64,000 nt of DNA from JAGOUA01 sp964428975 (GTDB lineage Bacteria; Patescibacteriota; Patescibacteriia; 2-12-FULL-60-25). How positions within the stretch are numbered: the stretch's first letter is position 1; every line of letters begins with the position of its first letter. Made by a program: the position numbers and the translations under genes. The stretch spans positions 186,001 to 250,000 of the forward strand of contig CAYSAI010000001.1 of the NCBI GenBank assembly GCA_964428975.1, in the 5' to 3' direction. Positions 1-7,544 of this stretch are shown here, in pieces. Under the pieces are notes generated by a model. That model worked only from the letters and a program-made list of their open reading frames with translations. It made no database searches and had not been told where the DNA came from.

Positions 1-324
1 TTCTTCGTGTCCAAAAATATCTCGCGGATCAGAAAGGTGAAATTGTTGCACGATGCGAGCTTTCAGATCTTTTTCTCCCAAAAACATTTCTTCCGGCTCA
101 TCGAAACCAATAATGTCTACCCACGGAAAACGTGGCTTAAGCTTCTCAGGATGTCCACCGCAGGAAGCATGTGTATTACATTCATGGGCGAGGCAACCGG
201 TTACAGTCTCTATAATTTCTTCATCCATGGACAAGCCTAGACCGTCTCGAAAACGGCGTACTTTTTGCTCTTGCATGTCCCAGAGGTATTGCTTTTCGGA
301 GTAGATACGTTCGTGAGAATTCAT
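1..324 (-). CDS. Hypothetical protein, Cys/His cluster, C-terminus cut by window edge
   Basis: Reading leftward from ATG at 322-324, 108 codons stay open to the window edge, so the C-terminus is missing. The protein is charged and soluble-looking, with no signal peptide. Residues 44-58 hold a tight Cys/His cluster (C44, H47, C49, H52, C55, H58) that could bind a metal; this is inference. AAGGTG lies directly upstream of the start. A strong terminator (346-370) separates it from the upstream gene on the same strand. I do not recognise the family. Confidence 0.6.
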   Translation of the reverse strand, partial: MNSHERIYSEKQYLWDMQEQKVRRFRDGLGLSMDEEIIETVTGCLAHECNTHASCGGHPEKLKPRFPWVDIIGFDEPEEMFLGEKDLKARIVQQFHLSDPRDIFGHEE

Positions 325-345
325 CACCTTACACTAACATAAAAC

Positions 346-370
346 AAAAGAACGTGCTGCACGTTCTTTT
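346..370 (-). terminator. Rho-independent terminator after the zinc-ribbon gene
   Basis: An 11-bp perfect stem (AAAAGAACGTG with its complement) closes a 3-nt loop. On the minus strand it is followed by TTTTGTTTT. It ends transcription of the gene at 397-756. Confidence 0.75.
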
Positions 371-396
371 ATTGAGTTCGCCATGAAACCATCCCC

Positions 397-756
397 CTAC
401 TCTCTTGAAGCAAGTGCTTCCAAGATTGCATCGAGCTTCGTATTGATCGAACGAAGCACATCCGCATCTGGAGAGAACGATGGCCGACTTCCGAACGAAC
501 GTCCTTCCGGAGCTGGACGCTTCGCACGAAACTCGAGAGCGTCTCCTCCTCCGCCCTCTTTCTTAAAGCATTTGCTGCAAAAGATGGGCTTTTTTCCATT
601 TGGCTTGAAAGGCACTTCGCAATGACTCCCACATTCACTACAGGTTGCCCCATGAAGTATGGGTTTTCCTCCATCTCGACCAAATGATCCACCTTTTACA
701 AACGGCTTTCCGCGCGTTTTTCCACGAAACCCAGAGCTTTGTCGTTCACGCTTCAT
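397..756 (-). CDS. CxxC-x17-CxxC zinc-ribbon protein
   Basis: A 119-residue basic protein if started at the internal ATG at 756 (an upstream in-frame ATG at 780 would add 8 residues). Seen: a CxxC pair at C39/C42, exactly 17 residues, then a second CxxC at C60/C63, with an extra Cys at 46. Basic Gly/Arg/Lys-rich sequence lies on the N-terminal side and a short helical C-terminus ends in a Leu/Ile pattern. Small proteins with this exact double-CxxC spacing are common in candidate-phyla genomes and are thought to be zinc ribbons. The function is unknown; nucleic-acid binding is a guess from the charge. Confidence 0.8.
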   Translation of the reverse strand: MKRERQSSGFRGKTRGKPFVKGGSFGRDGGKPILHGATCSECGSHCEVPFKPNGKKPIFCSKCFKKEGGGGDALEFRAKRPAPEGRSFGSRPSFSPDADVLRSINTKLDAILEALASRE

Positions 757-833
757 ACGTATAGAGAAGATTACCAACACGATAATGACGGGACGATAGC
801 GTATTTTGGAGAAAAAAGCAAGGCTTCAACCAT

Positions 834-1133
834 TTACCGAGTGCGTGTCGAGCTTGTGGCTTGACGTATCTTCTCTCTCGCATAGTCCTGAATACCGCGT
901 TGAAGCGTCTCTGAAAAGGCTTTTTGATCGAGAACAGGAGCGTCTTCCGGAGGGCAATAGTGCTCTTCCGTCGTAGCCCCCTGACAGGCTTGGACAATCG
1001 CTTTATAGTGCTTCACCGTACGATACCGTACCAACCAAAACACGAACACAATCCACAGAGAAGCCACAAAACAGGCGAAAAACACCCAAAGAACCGTGGC
1101 TCTTGTAACATCTGACGAGGAAGGCGTATTCAT
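834..1133 (-). CDS. Small single-pass membrane protein
   Basis: A 99-residue product if started at ATG 1131-1133, chosen because the longer frame (to 1271) adds an Arg/Ser-rich stretch of unlikely composition. One hydrophobic segment at about residues 14-36 is followed by a basic patch and a soluble tail with two Cys. The tail has a helical, charged end (about residues 70-95). No family recognised. It is divergent from ribonuclease J, sharing the intergenic region 1134-1342. Confidence 0.5.
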   Translation of the reverse strand: MNTPSSSDVTRATVLWVFFACFVASLWIVFVFWLVRYRTVKHYKAIVQACQGATTEEHYCPPEDAPVLDQKAFSETLQRGIQDYAREKIRQATSSTRTR

Positions 1134-1163
1134 ACGCCCCAGTCTAGCACATATACGCGTGTA

Positions 1164-1193
1164 TTGACTCCCCATTCCCCTCCGTGCTACTGT
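1164..1193 (+). promoter_or_regulatory. Promoter for ribonuclease J
   Basis: TTGACT, 18-bp spacer, TACTGT. A start near 1200 would give a leader of about 140 nt, unusually long for this window. Confidence 0.5.
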
Positions 1194-1202
1194 TCCTTCG
1201 TT

Positions 1203-1260
1203 GAAACGTTTTTCGCTTCGTGACGAATCCCGTTGATTCACGCAAAACGAAAGTCGTTTC
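1203..1260 (+). promoter_or_regulatory. Hairpin in the ribonuclease J 5' leader
   Basis: GAAACG (1203-1208) pairs with CGTTTC (1255-1260). Inside it TTCGT/ACGAA and CGTGA/TCACG add further stem. Since RNase J and RNase E class enzymes are known to control their own mRNAs through leaders in some bacteria, an autoregulatory role is plausible but only inferred. Confidence 0.35.
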
Positions 1261-1342
1261 TTAAAGAACATTCAGGGTTTCCTGCTCCTTTTTCGATACG
1301 ACGTTGAGTCTTTATTATTCGTCTTTTAAGTTGTTTTTCTGT

Positions 1343-3313
1343 ATGGATACACCCAATCATCCAACTCCCGCTTCGTCTGGACAAACTCCTCCACGACAGC
1401 CGTATTTAGGCCCCCGCCCTCCCTTTGGACGTCACTCTCAAAGCCCTGCTCCGCTTCACATCTCCCTCAAAAAAGGGTTTGCGAAAGAGGAAGGAACTGC
1501 CGGTCCAAGCGATAAACAAGAGGTGAAACGCAAGCGCAAGCGCGGTCCAATGGGCGGTGCCTTCGCATCGATGCCTCGTATGCAAACGTTCAAGAATAAA
1601 CCGTTTAATAAAACCGGCACCGATGAAGATGCGCTCGTCAAAGGCGACAAGCGTTTGCGCGTCGTCGTGCTTGGTGGCAATGAAGAGGTTGGTCGCAACT
1701 GCACGCTGCTCGAATATGGTGATGATATTATCATCATTGACCTTGGTTTGCAGTTTCCGGATGAAGACATGCCTGGCGTGGATTACATCGTGCCGAATAT
1801 GTCTTACTTGAAGGGAAAAGAACGCAACATCAAAGGGGTGATCATCACCCATGGGCACTACGATCATATCGGCGGGGTGCCTCACCTGATGCCGATGCTT
1901 GGCAATCCGCCTCTTTTTGCGACGGATATTACCTGTGCGATTATCGCGAAACGTCAGGAGGACCATCGCGACAAGCCGCCCCTTCGTATGAACGTTGTCA
2001 AAACAGATGATAAACTGCAGCTTGGCGTGTTCAAAGTGGAATTTTTCGGGGTGGCGCACTCGATTCCTTGCTCGATGGGCGTGATCGTAGGGACACCGTG
2101 CGGAACGATCGTTCATACAGGAGACTTTAAAATTGATAACGAACCGAACGCACAATCTAAACAAGAAACAGAGAAAATCCAAGCGCTCGGCGAACGCAAC
2201 GTGCTCGCCCTCATGATTGACTCGACGAATGCATCGGCTCCAGGGCGTCAACTTCCAGAATTCGAAATTCAAAATAACCTCGATGCCATCATTAAAGCCT
2301 CGACCGGTCGTCTCATTATCGGCACATTCGCGTCCATGATCGCGCGCGTACAACAGATTATTCTCGCGTGTGAACGGAGTAATCGCAAAGTGGCGATCGA
2401 AGGTTTTTCGATGCGTTCAAACGTGATGATCGCGCAGCAACTCGGCTACATGAAGGTCCAAAAAGGCACCTTGATCGAAACAAAAGAGATCAACAACTAT
2501 CCTCGCGAAAACATCGCCATCATTTGTACGGGGGCACAAGGCGAAGAACGTGCGGCGCTCATGCGCATCGCGAACCGTGAGCATCCGTTTGTCGCCATAG
2601 AAAAAGGTGATACGGTGGTGTTCTCCTCGTCGGTGATCCCGGGCAATGAACGTTCCGTACAGCGCGTAAAAGACACGCTCTATCGCGAAGGTGCGGAGGT
2701 GATCCACTACAAACTCATGGACGTGCATGCGGGAGGCCACGCGAAGCAAGAAGACCTTGTAGATATGCACAAAATGGTGAAACCGAAATACATCATTCCG
2801 ATCGAAGGGAACTACTCGTTCTTGTGCGATCATGCGAAAGTTGCTGTACAAAACGGTTTTCCTCGCGCGAATATTTTTGTGGCGGATAATGGTCAAGTTA
2901 TGGAGTTCGATCAGGCAGGGAACGGTCATCTGACTAATCAAAAGCTTGTGACGGATTACGTGTTTGTGGATGGTCTCGGTGTGGGTAACACGAACCAAAT
3001 CGTTCTTCGTGATCGCCAGCAGCTCGCGAGCGACGGCGTCGTGATCGTACTCGCGATTATCGATGCGCATACGGGGCAGGTACAAGCTCTTCCCGATATC
3101 ATCTCGCGAGGATTCGTCTACATGAAAGAACATCTCGAACTCATCACGCAGACGCGCAACAAGGCAGGAGAGGTTATGAAAGAGTCCGATCCGAGCATCG
3201 GCGGGACGCATGGCACGTATCTCAAAGACAAGCTTCGTGATGAGCTGGGCGAGTTCCTCTACCACAAAACGGAACAGCGTCCGATGATCATTCCCCTGAT
3301 TATCGAGGTGTAA
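1343..3313 (+). CDS. rnj: Ribonuclease J
   Basis: A 656-residue metallo-beta-lactamase/beta-CASP ribonuclease with 5'-3' exo- and endonuclease activity in RNA decay and maturation. The signature HGHYDHIGG zinc motif sits near residue 170, followed by the beta-CASP part with NDxTNA-like and HAGGHA motifs. The C-terminal region is of normal length. Residues 1-95 form an extra Pro/Gly/Lys-rich disordered tail absent from short homologues. I prefer ATG 1343 over 1304 because the extra 13 residues look non-coding. A GAAA-loop hairpin follows the stop. Presence of RNase J with PNPase (20231) suggests a Gram-positive-like RNA turnover system. Confidence 0.93.
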   Translation: MDTPNHPTPASSGQTPPRQPYLGPRPPFGRHSQSPAPLHISLKKGFAKEEGTAGPSDKQEVKRKRKRGPMGGAFASMPRMQTFKNKPFNKTGTDEDALVKGDKRLRVVVLGGNEEVGRNCTLLEYGDDIIIIDLGLQFPDEDMPGVDYIVPNMSYLKGKERNIKGVIITHGHYDHIGGVPHLMPMLGNPPLFATDITCAIIAKRQEDHRDKPPLRMNVVKTDDKLQLGVFKVEFFGVAHSIPCSMGVIVGTPCGTIVHTGDFKIDNEPNAQSKQETEKIQALGERNVLALMIDSTNASAPGRQLPEFEIQNNLDAIIKASTGRLIIGTFASMIARVQQIILACERSNRKVAIEGFSMRSNVMIAQQLGYMKVQKGTLIETKEINNYPRENIAIICTGAQGEERAALMRIANREHPFVAIEKGDTVVFSSSVIPGNERSVQRVKDTLYREGAEVIHYKLMDVHAGGHAKQEDLVDMHKMVKPKYIIPIEGNYSFLCDHAKVAVQNGFPRANIFVADNGQVMEFDQAGNGHLTNQKLVTDYVFVDGLGVGNTNQIVLRDRQQLASDGVVIVLAIIDAHTGQVQALPDIISRGFVYMKEHLELITQTRNKAGEVMKESDPSIGGTHGTYLKDKLRDELGEFLYHKTEQRPMIIPLIIEV

Positions 3314-3317
3314 CCAC

Positions 3318-3337
3318 AACGAGGCGAAAGCCTCGTT
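3318..3337 (+). terminator. Hairpin after ribonuclease J
   Basis: Perfect 8-bp stem AACGAGGC/GCCTCGTT with a GAAA tetraloop, 4 nt after the stop codon. The T tract is short, so it may be a weak terminator or a 3'-end stabiliser. Confidence 0.5.
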
Positions 3338-3340
3338 TAT

Positions 3341-3348
3341 GGTATACT
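3341..3348 (+). promoter_or_regulatory. Extended -10 promoter of lemA
   Basis: An extended -10 (TGG directly before TATACT, 3343-3348) ends 9 nt before the ATG at 3358. No -35 is evident. It implies a leader of only a few nucleotides. Confidence 0.45.
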
Positions 3349-3357
3349 GCTCCTCGT

Positions 3358-3909
3358 ATGAAACAATTCCTCATTGCCCTCGTGCTCGTACTTGGTATCG
3401 GCGGCTACCTCCTCTCGGGCTACAACTCACTTGTGAGTCATCGTGAGACGGTCTCAAGTCAGTGGGCACAAGTCGAATCGCAGTATCAACGTCGCTTTGA
3501 TCTGATTCCTAACCTTGTCGAAGCGGTCAAAGGGGCTATGCGACAAGAAACAGCGATATTTACCGCGATCGCGGAAGCACGTACGCGCTATGCAGGTGCA
3601 CAAACCATTGGAGCGAAAGCGGCAGCCGCGGATGAGGTCAACAGCGCTTTCGGACGACTCCTTGTGGTGATGGAAAATTATCCTCAACTCGCCTCGATCG
3701 AAACAGTCACAACCCTCATGTCTCAGATTGAAGGCACGGAAAACCGTATCGCTGTTGAGCGACAGCGTTTTAACGAAAGCGTGCGCGTCTACAACGTAAA
3801 AGTTCGTCAATTCCCTACCTCCTTTATCGCAAAATTCGGTGATTTTACGCCTGTAGAGTACACAAAGGCCGCTTCTGGAGCGAACGTTGCTCCAAAGGTT
3901 TCTCTTTAA
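3358..3909 (+). CDS. lemA: LemA family protein
   Basis: A 183-residue membrane-anchored protein. An N-terminal hydrophobic segment (residues 4-22) is followed by the typical LemA stretch Y-N-x-L-V, a long helical region with WAQVESQYQRR and DLIPNLVEAVKG, and a C-terminus with the expected FNESVRVYN signature. Length is normal for the family. LemA is an outward-facing helical-bundle protein of uncertain role, often next to TPM-domain genes, exactly as here (stop 3909, next ATG 3914). Confidence 0.9.
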   Translation: MKQFLIALVLVLGIGGYLLSGYNSLVSHRETVSSQWAQVESQYQRRFDLIPNLVEAVKGAMRQETAIFTAIAEARTRYAGAQTIGAKAAAADEVNSAFGRLLVVMENYPQLASIETVTTLMSQIEGTENRIAVERQRFNESVRVYNVKVRQFPTSFIAKFGDFTPVEYTKAASGANVAPKVSL

Positions 3910-3913
3910 ACGT

Positions 3914-4693
3914 ATGCCTCTTTCGTGGCGACACGCGTTCTGCCTTCTTGTTGCATGTGTGATCAGCTTCTCACATGTTGTTTCTATTCAAGCGTTTACC
4001 ATCCCAACAACACCGAACGGTTTCGTGAATGATTTTGCCGAGGTGCTGACAGAAGAGCAAATCGCGCGTTTGTCGGAACAGCTGCGTGTGTACGAAGAAC
4101 AAACGAGCAACGAAATGGCGATCGTAACCGTTCCAACGATGGATGGCGACATCATCGAGCCGTACGCGACGCGTCTGTTTGAAACGTGGGGTATCGGAAA
4201 AGAAGAGACGAATAATGGTGTACTTCTGCTCTTAGCTATTGAAGACAGAAAACTGCGTATCGAAGTTGGGTACGGTTTGGAAGACACCCTAACGGATGCT
4301 GCAAGTGCGCGCATCATCGCAAACGCGAAGCCATTTCTCAAAGAGGAACGCTTTCCTCAAGCGGTAGATCAGATGACGGAGCAGATTCTTGCCACGCTCA
4401 CGACGGGCAAGATGGTACCTGCTGCGCCAACGTTTGATGATGGGACCGCTACACTCTCCGATGAGGAACAACAATTCATCGTTCGTTTTCTTGGGATGCT
4501 TTTTGGACTTCTTTTTCTGTCTTTTTTTCTGTTCTTTCGCATTCTACCTAAGTTTGGCAAACGCTCATCTGGTAGTGATTCTTCCTCTTCCTGGGGTTCT
4601 TCAAGCAGCTCTTCTTCGTCTTCATCCCGTTCAAGCGGGAGCTCTTTCGGCGGTGGACGATCTGGCGGTGGCGGGGCGAGCGGAAGTTGGTAG
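3914..4693 (+). CDS. TPM-domain (YgcG-like) membrane protein
   Basis: A 259-residue exported protein: signal peptide to about residue 28 (SIQA), then a TPM domain (about 30-170) opening with FVNDFAEVLT and carrying the NNGVLLLLAIEDRKLRIEVGYGLE core. One transmembrane helix (about 188-208) and a Ser-rich then Gly-rich tail ending GGGASGSW follow. TPM proteins have been linked to photosystem repair in plants and to envelope roles in bacteria; the substrate is unknown. I start it at ATG 3914, 4 nt after lemA, rather than at 3887 inside lemA. A terminator hairpin follows at 4703. Confidence 0.88.
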   Translation: MPLSWRHAFCLLVACVISFSHVVSIQAFTIPTTPNGFVNDFAEVLTEEQIARLSEQLRVYEEQTSNEMAIVTVPTMDGDIIEPYATRLFETWGIGKEETNNGVLLLLAIEDRKLRIEVGYGLEDTLTDAASARIIANAKPFLKEERFPQAVDQMTEQILATLTTGKMVPAAPTFDDGTATLSDEEQQFIVRFLGMLFGLLFLSFFLFFRILPKFGKRSSGSDSSSSWGSSSSSSSSSSRSSGSSFGGGRSGGGGASGSW

Positions 4694-4702
4694 AGAGAAA
4701 AC

Positions 4703-4720
4703 CATCCCCCGAGGGGGATG
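4703..4720 (+). terminator. Hairpin after the lemA/TPM operon
   Basis: CATCCCC/GGGGATG around a CGAG loop, followed by TTTGGT. It closes the lemA-TPM unit. Confidence 0.55.
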
Positions 4721-4721
4721 T

Positions 4722-4751
4722 TTGGTAGGCGCATTCCCCTTCTGCTACGCT
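4722..4751 (+). promoter_or_regulatory. Promoter of the methyltransferase/GNAT fusion
   Basis: TTGGTA, 18-bp spacer, TACGCT, then 7 nt to ATG 4759. Leaderless arrangement. Confidence 0.45.
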
Positions 4752-4758
4752 TCGACGC

Positions 4759-6210
4759 ATGTCTTGGTTATACGAACGTCATCGCCTTTCATCGGAACGC
4801 GGAGGAAGCATCCTTGCCGTTCGACATTTTGGTGCGTGGTCCATAGAAATGGGCGGTACGGGGCAAGCTTCCGACTATTTGCTTGGCATGTGGCGAGAAG
4901 CGCTCAACAAGTATCTACCCTCTCCATTTGAAGCAAAACGTATTCTTATGCTGGGCCTCGCCATTGGGAATACGCTTCCGATCTATCACAAACGTTTTCC
5001 AAAAGCGCATATCACCGCTATCGAGTATGACCCCGTCATGGTGCGTTTTATGGATGAGCATAAGACGTACGCTCCTGCACCACGTCCAACCGTGCTTGTG
5101 GAAGATGCTCTTCTTGCCTTACCGAAGCTGACAGGTATCTATGATTTGATTATTGTAGATATCTTCGATGGAAAGGCAAAAGGCATGACGCCTGTCATTG
5201 GCGATCCTACGTTCTGGCCGAATATCGCCCGCTTGGTTCATAAACATGGCATCGTGATCTTTAATTCCTTCAAAGAGCCGCATCTTGTCGCGCGTCTTCC
5301 CAAGGAACTTCTACCGACAAAAAAATGGAAGTATTATTGCAACACGTTGTTCATGTTGCGGCCGCCGACGGCGGGCGTAGTAGGCGCGCCACTTCCTGTT
5401 GGCTACGAACGTCTTTCCGCGACACGTGCGTTTCTTGAACGCGAGTACGCCGATCACCCAACCCATGCGCTTATCTCTTCCGGAGAAGCATGCGGTATAC
5501 GAAAATCACTCTTTGGCATCAAAATTGAGTTGTATTTTGGCGATACAGAACCAAAGCTCACACCAGATACGACGCGCCGATTCGTGATGTGGCATCCAAC
5601 AACGCGTACAGAGAAACCTTCTGGATGGCATCGATTTTTTACCCGAACCTATCGACGCAAAACAGGCTTTCATGATCTCGCCGCAGAGAACGAGTATTGG
5701 AAAACATGGTCATCACAAGCGCAAAGACATCGAATCACGTGGAAGAAACAAACACTGCTTCGAGTTGAACCTATCAGCGCCGACGCCTATCTTCAGGCGT
5801 ATAAAACTACTTCTACGAACTTCATTCTTTTGCGTTTATTCGTGCACAGTATCACGCGTTATGCTGCCCACCAAGGCGAACGCCTTCACTGCTACGGTGT
5901 ACGAAACGCCGCCGGCACGATTATCGCGGGATTTTGCGCACTTGATATACCCGAAACAAAACTCTCGCTGCACGTTACGTCATTTCATAACGCAGAAGCG
6001 CGAAAAACCTCTGCTGCGGCAGGTCTTATTGACGCATGGTTTGCTGATGAAAAAGTGCGCGGCTATCGATTTTTAGATTTTGATGCGTTTTGGGAACCGG
6101 GTGATCCTGCCAGCTGGAAAGGATTTTCTCACTTTAAAGCGCAGTTCGGCGTACATTTTATTCGCTATCCAAAGCCCTTGTGGAGATGGATGGGGAAGAA
6201 GAAAACTTGA
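4759..6210 (+). CDS. Spermidine synthase-like domain fused to a GNAT-like domain
   Basis: 483 residues in two parts. Residues 1-200 match the spermidine-synthase/SAM-dependent fold: GLAIGN replaces the usual GGGDG loop (about 69-74), AIEYDPVMV binds the nucleoside, VEDAL follows, and YDLIIVDIFDG holds the presumed catalytic Asp. Residues 320-475 look like an N-acyltransferase of the GNAT/FemAB kind (AGTIIAGFCALDI, a beta-strand Leu/His/Val run, and YRFLDFDAFWEPGDPASWKGFSHFKAQFG close to the C-terminus). The two-domain fusion is unusual. Neither substrate can be named; aminoacyl or polyamine chemistry on an envelope component is a guess. Confidence 0.7.
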   Translation: MSWLYERHRLSSERGGSILAVRHFGAWSIEMGGTGQASDYLLGMWREALNKYLPSPFEAKRILMLGLAIGNTLPIYHKRFPKAHITAIEYDPVMVRFMDEHKTYAPAPRPTVLVEDALLALPKLTGIYDLIIVDIFDGKAKGMTPVIGDPTFWPNIARLVHKHGIVIFNSFKEPHLVARLPKELLPTKKWKYYCNTLFMLRPPTAGVVGAPLPVGYERLSATRAFLEREYADHPTHALISSGEACGIRKSLFGIKIELYFGDTEPKLTPDTTRRFVMWHPTTRTEKPSGWHRFFTRTYRRKTGFHDLAAENEYWKTWSSQAQRHRITWKKQTLLRVEPISADAYLQAYKTTSTNFILLRLFVHSITRYAAHQGERLHCYGVRNAAGTIIAGFCALDIPETKLSLHVTSFHNAEARKTSAAAGLIDAWFADEKVRGYRFLDFDAFWEPGDPASWKGFSHFKAQFGVHFIRYPKPLWRWMGKKKT

Positions 6211-6299
6211 TACGCGCATAAGCGCTTCGTTCTTTTCTTCCGATGTGATGCTACAGAGGGAAATAGTTAACCGCGCCTAACGTAGTTTAATGGGAGTGG

Positions 6300-6641
6300 T
6301 CAATTACTTGTAGCTTTTATCATCTCCATAATAACTCGTTTCAAAGGCAAGAGATCATGCTTTATGGTGCGCCAAACCGTTTCTACGGAAACACCCGCGT
6401 ATTCGTGAATCAACATATCGCGCATACCGGCAATACTTTTCCATGGAATGGAAACATGCTCGGATTTCATACCTGCTGGAATACGCTTTACCGCTTCACC
6501 GATAATTTCTAACCGACGAATAACCGCATCCTGCAGCTCCGTATCTTGATCAAACGTCTTCAATGTCTTCCCGCGAGTATAGCGTCGGATGAGAAGAATA
6601 CTCTCTAAAATATCCTGAAGATATACTTCAACACCTTTCAT
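6300..6641 (-). CDS. hepT: HepT-like HEPN toxin (RNase)
   Basis: A 113-residue alpha-helical DUF86/HepT protein. The catalytic R-x4-H-x-Y motif is intact: R74, H79, Y81 (sequence RDMLIHEY). In the characterised HepT/MntA systems the Arg/His pair cleaves RNA and the Tyr is blocked by AMPylation by the partner MNT enzyme. It overlaps the partner's stop by 4 nt (ATGA), so the pair is translationally coupled with the antitoxin first. Confidence 0.88.
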   Translation of the reverse strand: MKGVEVYLQDILESILLIRRYTRGKTLKTFDQDTELQDAVIRRLEIIGEAVKRIPAGMKSEHVSIPWKSIAGMRDMLIHEYAGVSVETVWRTIKHDLLPLKRVIMEMIKATSN

Positions 6642-6934
6642 ACGAGCAACAGATGATCGCGCATGATTCCTGCCAAAAGCACTGGCTTAATAGCTCTGTA
6701 TTCCACGATGTCTATAGATCGGTGCACGGCAATTTCAAGATCCTGCTTTAAGGCAATCATACCAAATAACCCCATTTTTGGATGCGTCTGGATAACGATA
6801 TCAATATCACTTCCTGCACGAAGCCTTCCACGTGCAGCCGAACCAAATAACCCTGCACGAAGCACCCCTTGTTTTTTCAGGATAGGAATGAGTTTTTTAC
6901 AAAGACGTTGCGTTTCCACGGATGGGTATTTCAT
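6638..6934 (-). CDS. mntA: MntA-like minimal nucleotidyltransferase antitoxin
   Basis: 98 residues from ATG 6934. The polymerase-beta-type signature GSAARG (from G31) followed by SDIDI (D43, D45) is complete, giving the two metal-binding acidic residues. Family members transfer AMP to the HEPN toxin's Tyr. I chose ATG 6934 over 6979 because a promoter (-35 TTGTCG, 17 bp, -10 CATACT) lies 6 nt upstream of it, overlapping the longer frame. Confidence 0.88.
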   Translation of the reverse strand: MKYPSVETQRLCKKLIPILKKQGVLRAGLFGSAARGRLRAGSDIDIVIQTHPKMGLFGMIALKQDLEIAVHRSIDIVEYRAIKPVLLAGIMRDHLLLV

Positions 6935-6940
6935 ACAAGA

Positions 6941-6969
6941 AGTATGCCGTATAAAAAGCTTCTCGACAA
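6941..6969 (-). promoter_or_regulatory. Promoter of the mntA/hepT pair
   Basis: On the minus strand: TTGTCG, 17-bp spacer, CATACT, 6 nt, ATG. Predicted leaderless. Confidence 0.55.
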
Positions 6970-6994
6970 GAAAAACCAACCCTGTGGTTGGCTG

Positions 6995-7501
6995 CTAGAC
7001 TTCCTCCCGAATAAGCATCGTGTGGCAAGCAGCATGGGTAAAACGAATCTTCCTCGCCGGAAGAACCCATGCTTCGCCCAAATCCTGAAAATGACCCGCA
7101 TATTCCACGCAACGACGCCTATGCGCTGTGAGCACTGCGCGTCCTGTTGTTTGTTCGATGAGGAAATCTCTCTTCAGAACACCCCATTCAAAGACGCGCG
7201 ACAGCCGTTCACGACAGACAGAGCATTCGGCAAGCCCCGGAACAAGGGCGCAAATACGCGCCTCTGTAACAGCTCTTTCTTGAAACGCGACGTGATAGAC
7301 AAGACTCTCAAGATAGTGCGTTTCTCGATTGTAGCGAGCCTGGCCTTCTGGAGAAAGGCGCAGAATCGAGGGCGGCGACCACGGGAATAGATACACTCCG
7401 AATACGACCGCGAGGAGAAACAAACCTCCTTGCGTTGGAAGCTTGAGAATCGCCTCTGCAAAGCACACGAACCCAACCATCAACCATCCTCGGATGTTCA
7501 T
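6995..7501 (-). CDS. Hypothetical membrane-associated protein
   Basis: A 168-residue product with hydrophobic residues about 8-42 (one or two membrane segments) and then a soluble part. That part has a CSVCRE Cys pair near residue 94 and further Cys, ending with a His/Cys-containing tail. No motif I recognise. It lies downstream of the O-antigen-ligase-like gene on the same strand with a 43-nt gap, so the two may be co-transcribed. Confidence 0.55.
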   Translation of the reverse strand: MNIRGWLMVGFVCFAEAILKLPTQGGLFLLAVVFGVYLFPWSPPSILRLSPEGQARYNRETHYLESLVYHVAFQERAVTEARICALVPGLAECSVCRERLSRVFEWGVLKRDFLIEQTTGRAVLTAHRRRCVEYAGHFQDLGEAWVLPARKIRFTHAACHTMLIREEV

Positions 7502-7544
7502 CTACAACCTCCAAAGCAAATCTTCGTTGAAAACACAGCGTGCG

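Noticed and set aside
1406..2353. Long minus-strand frame inside ribonuclease J
   Set aside because: His/Arg-rich composition and full overlap with a certain gene; a shadow frame.
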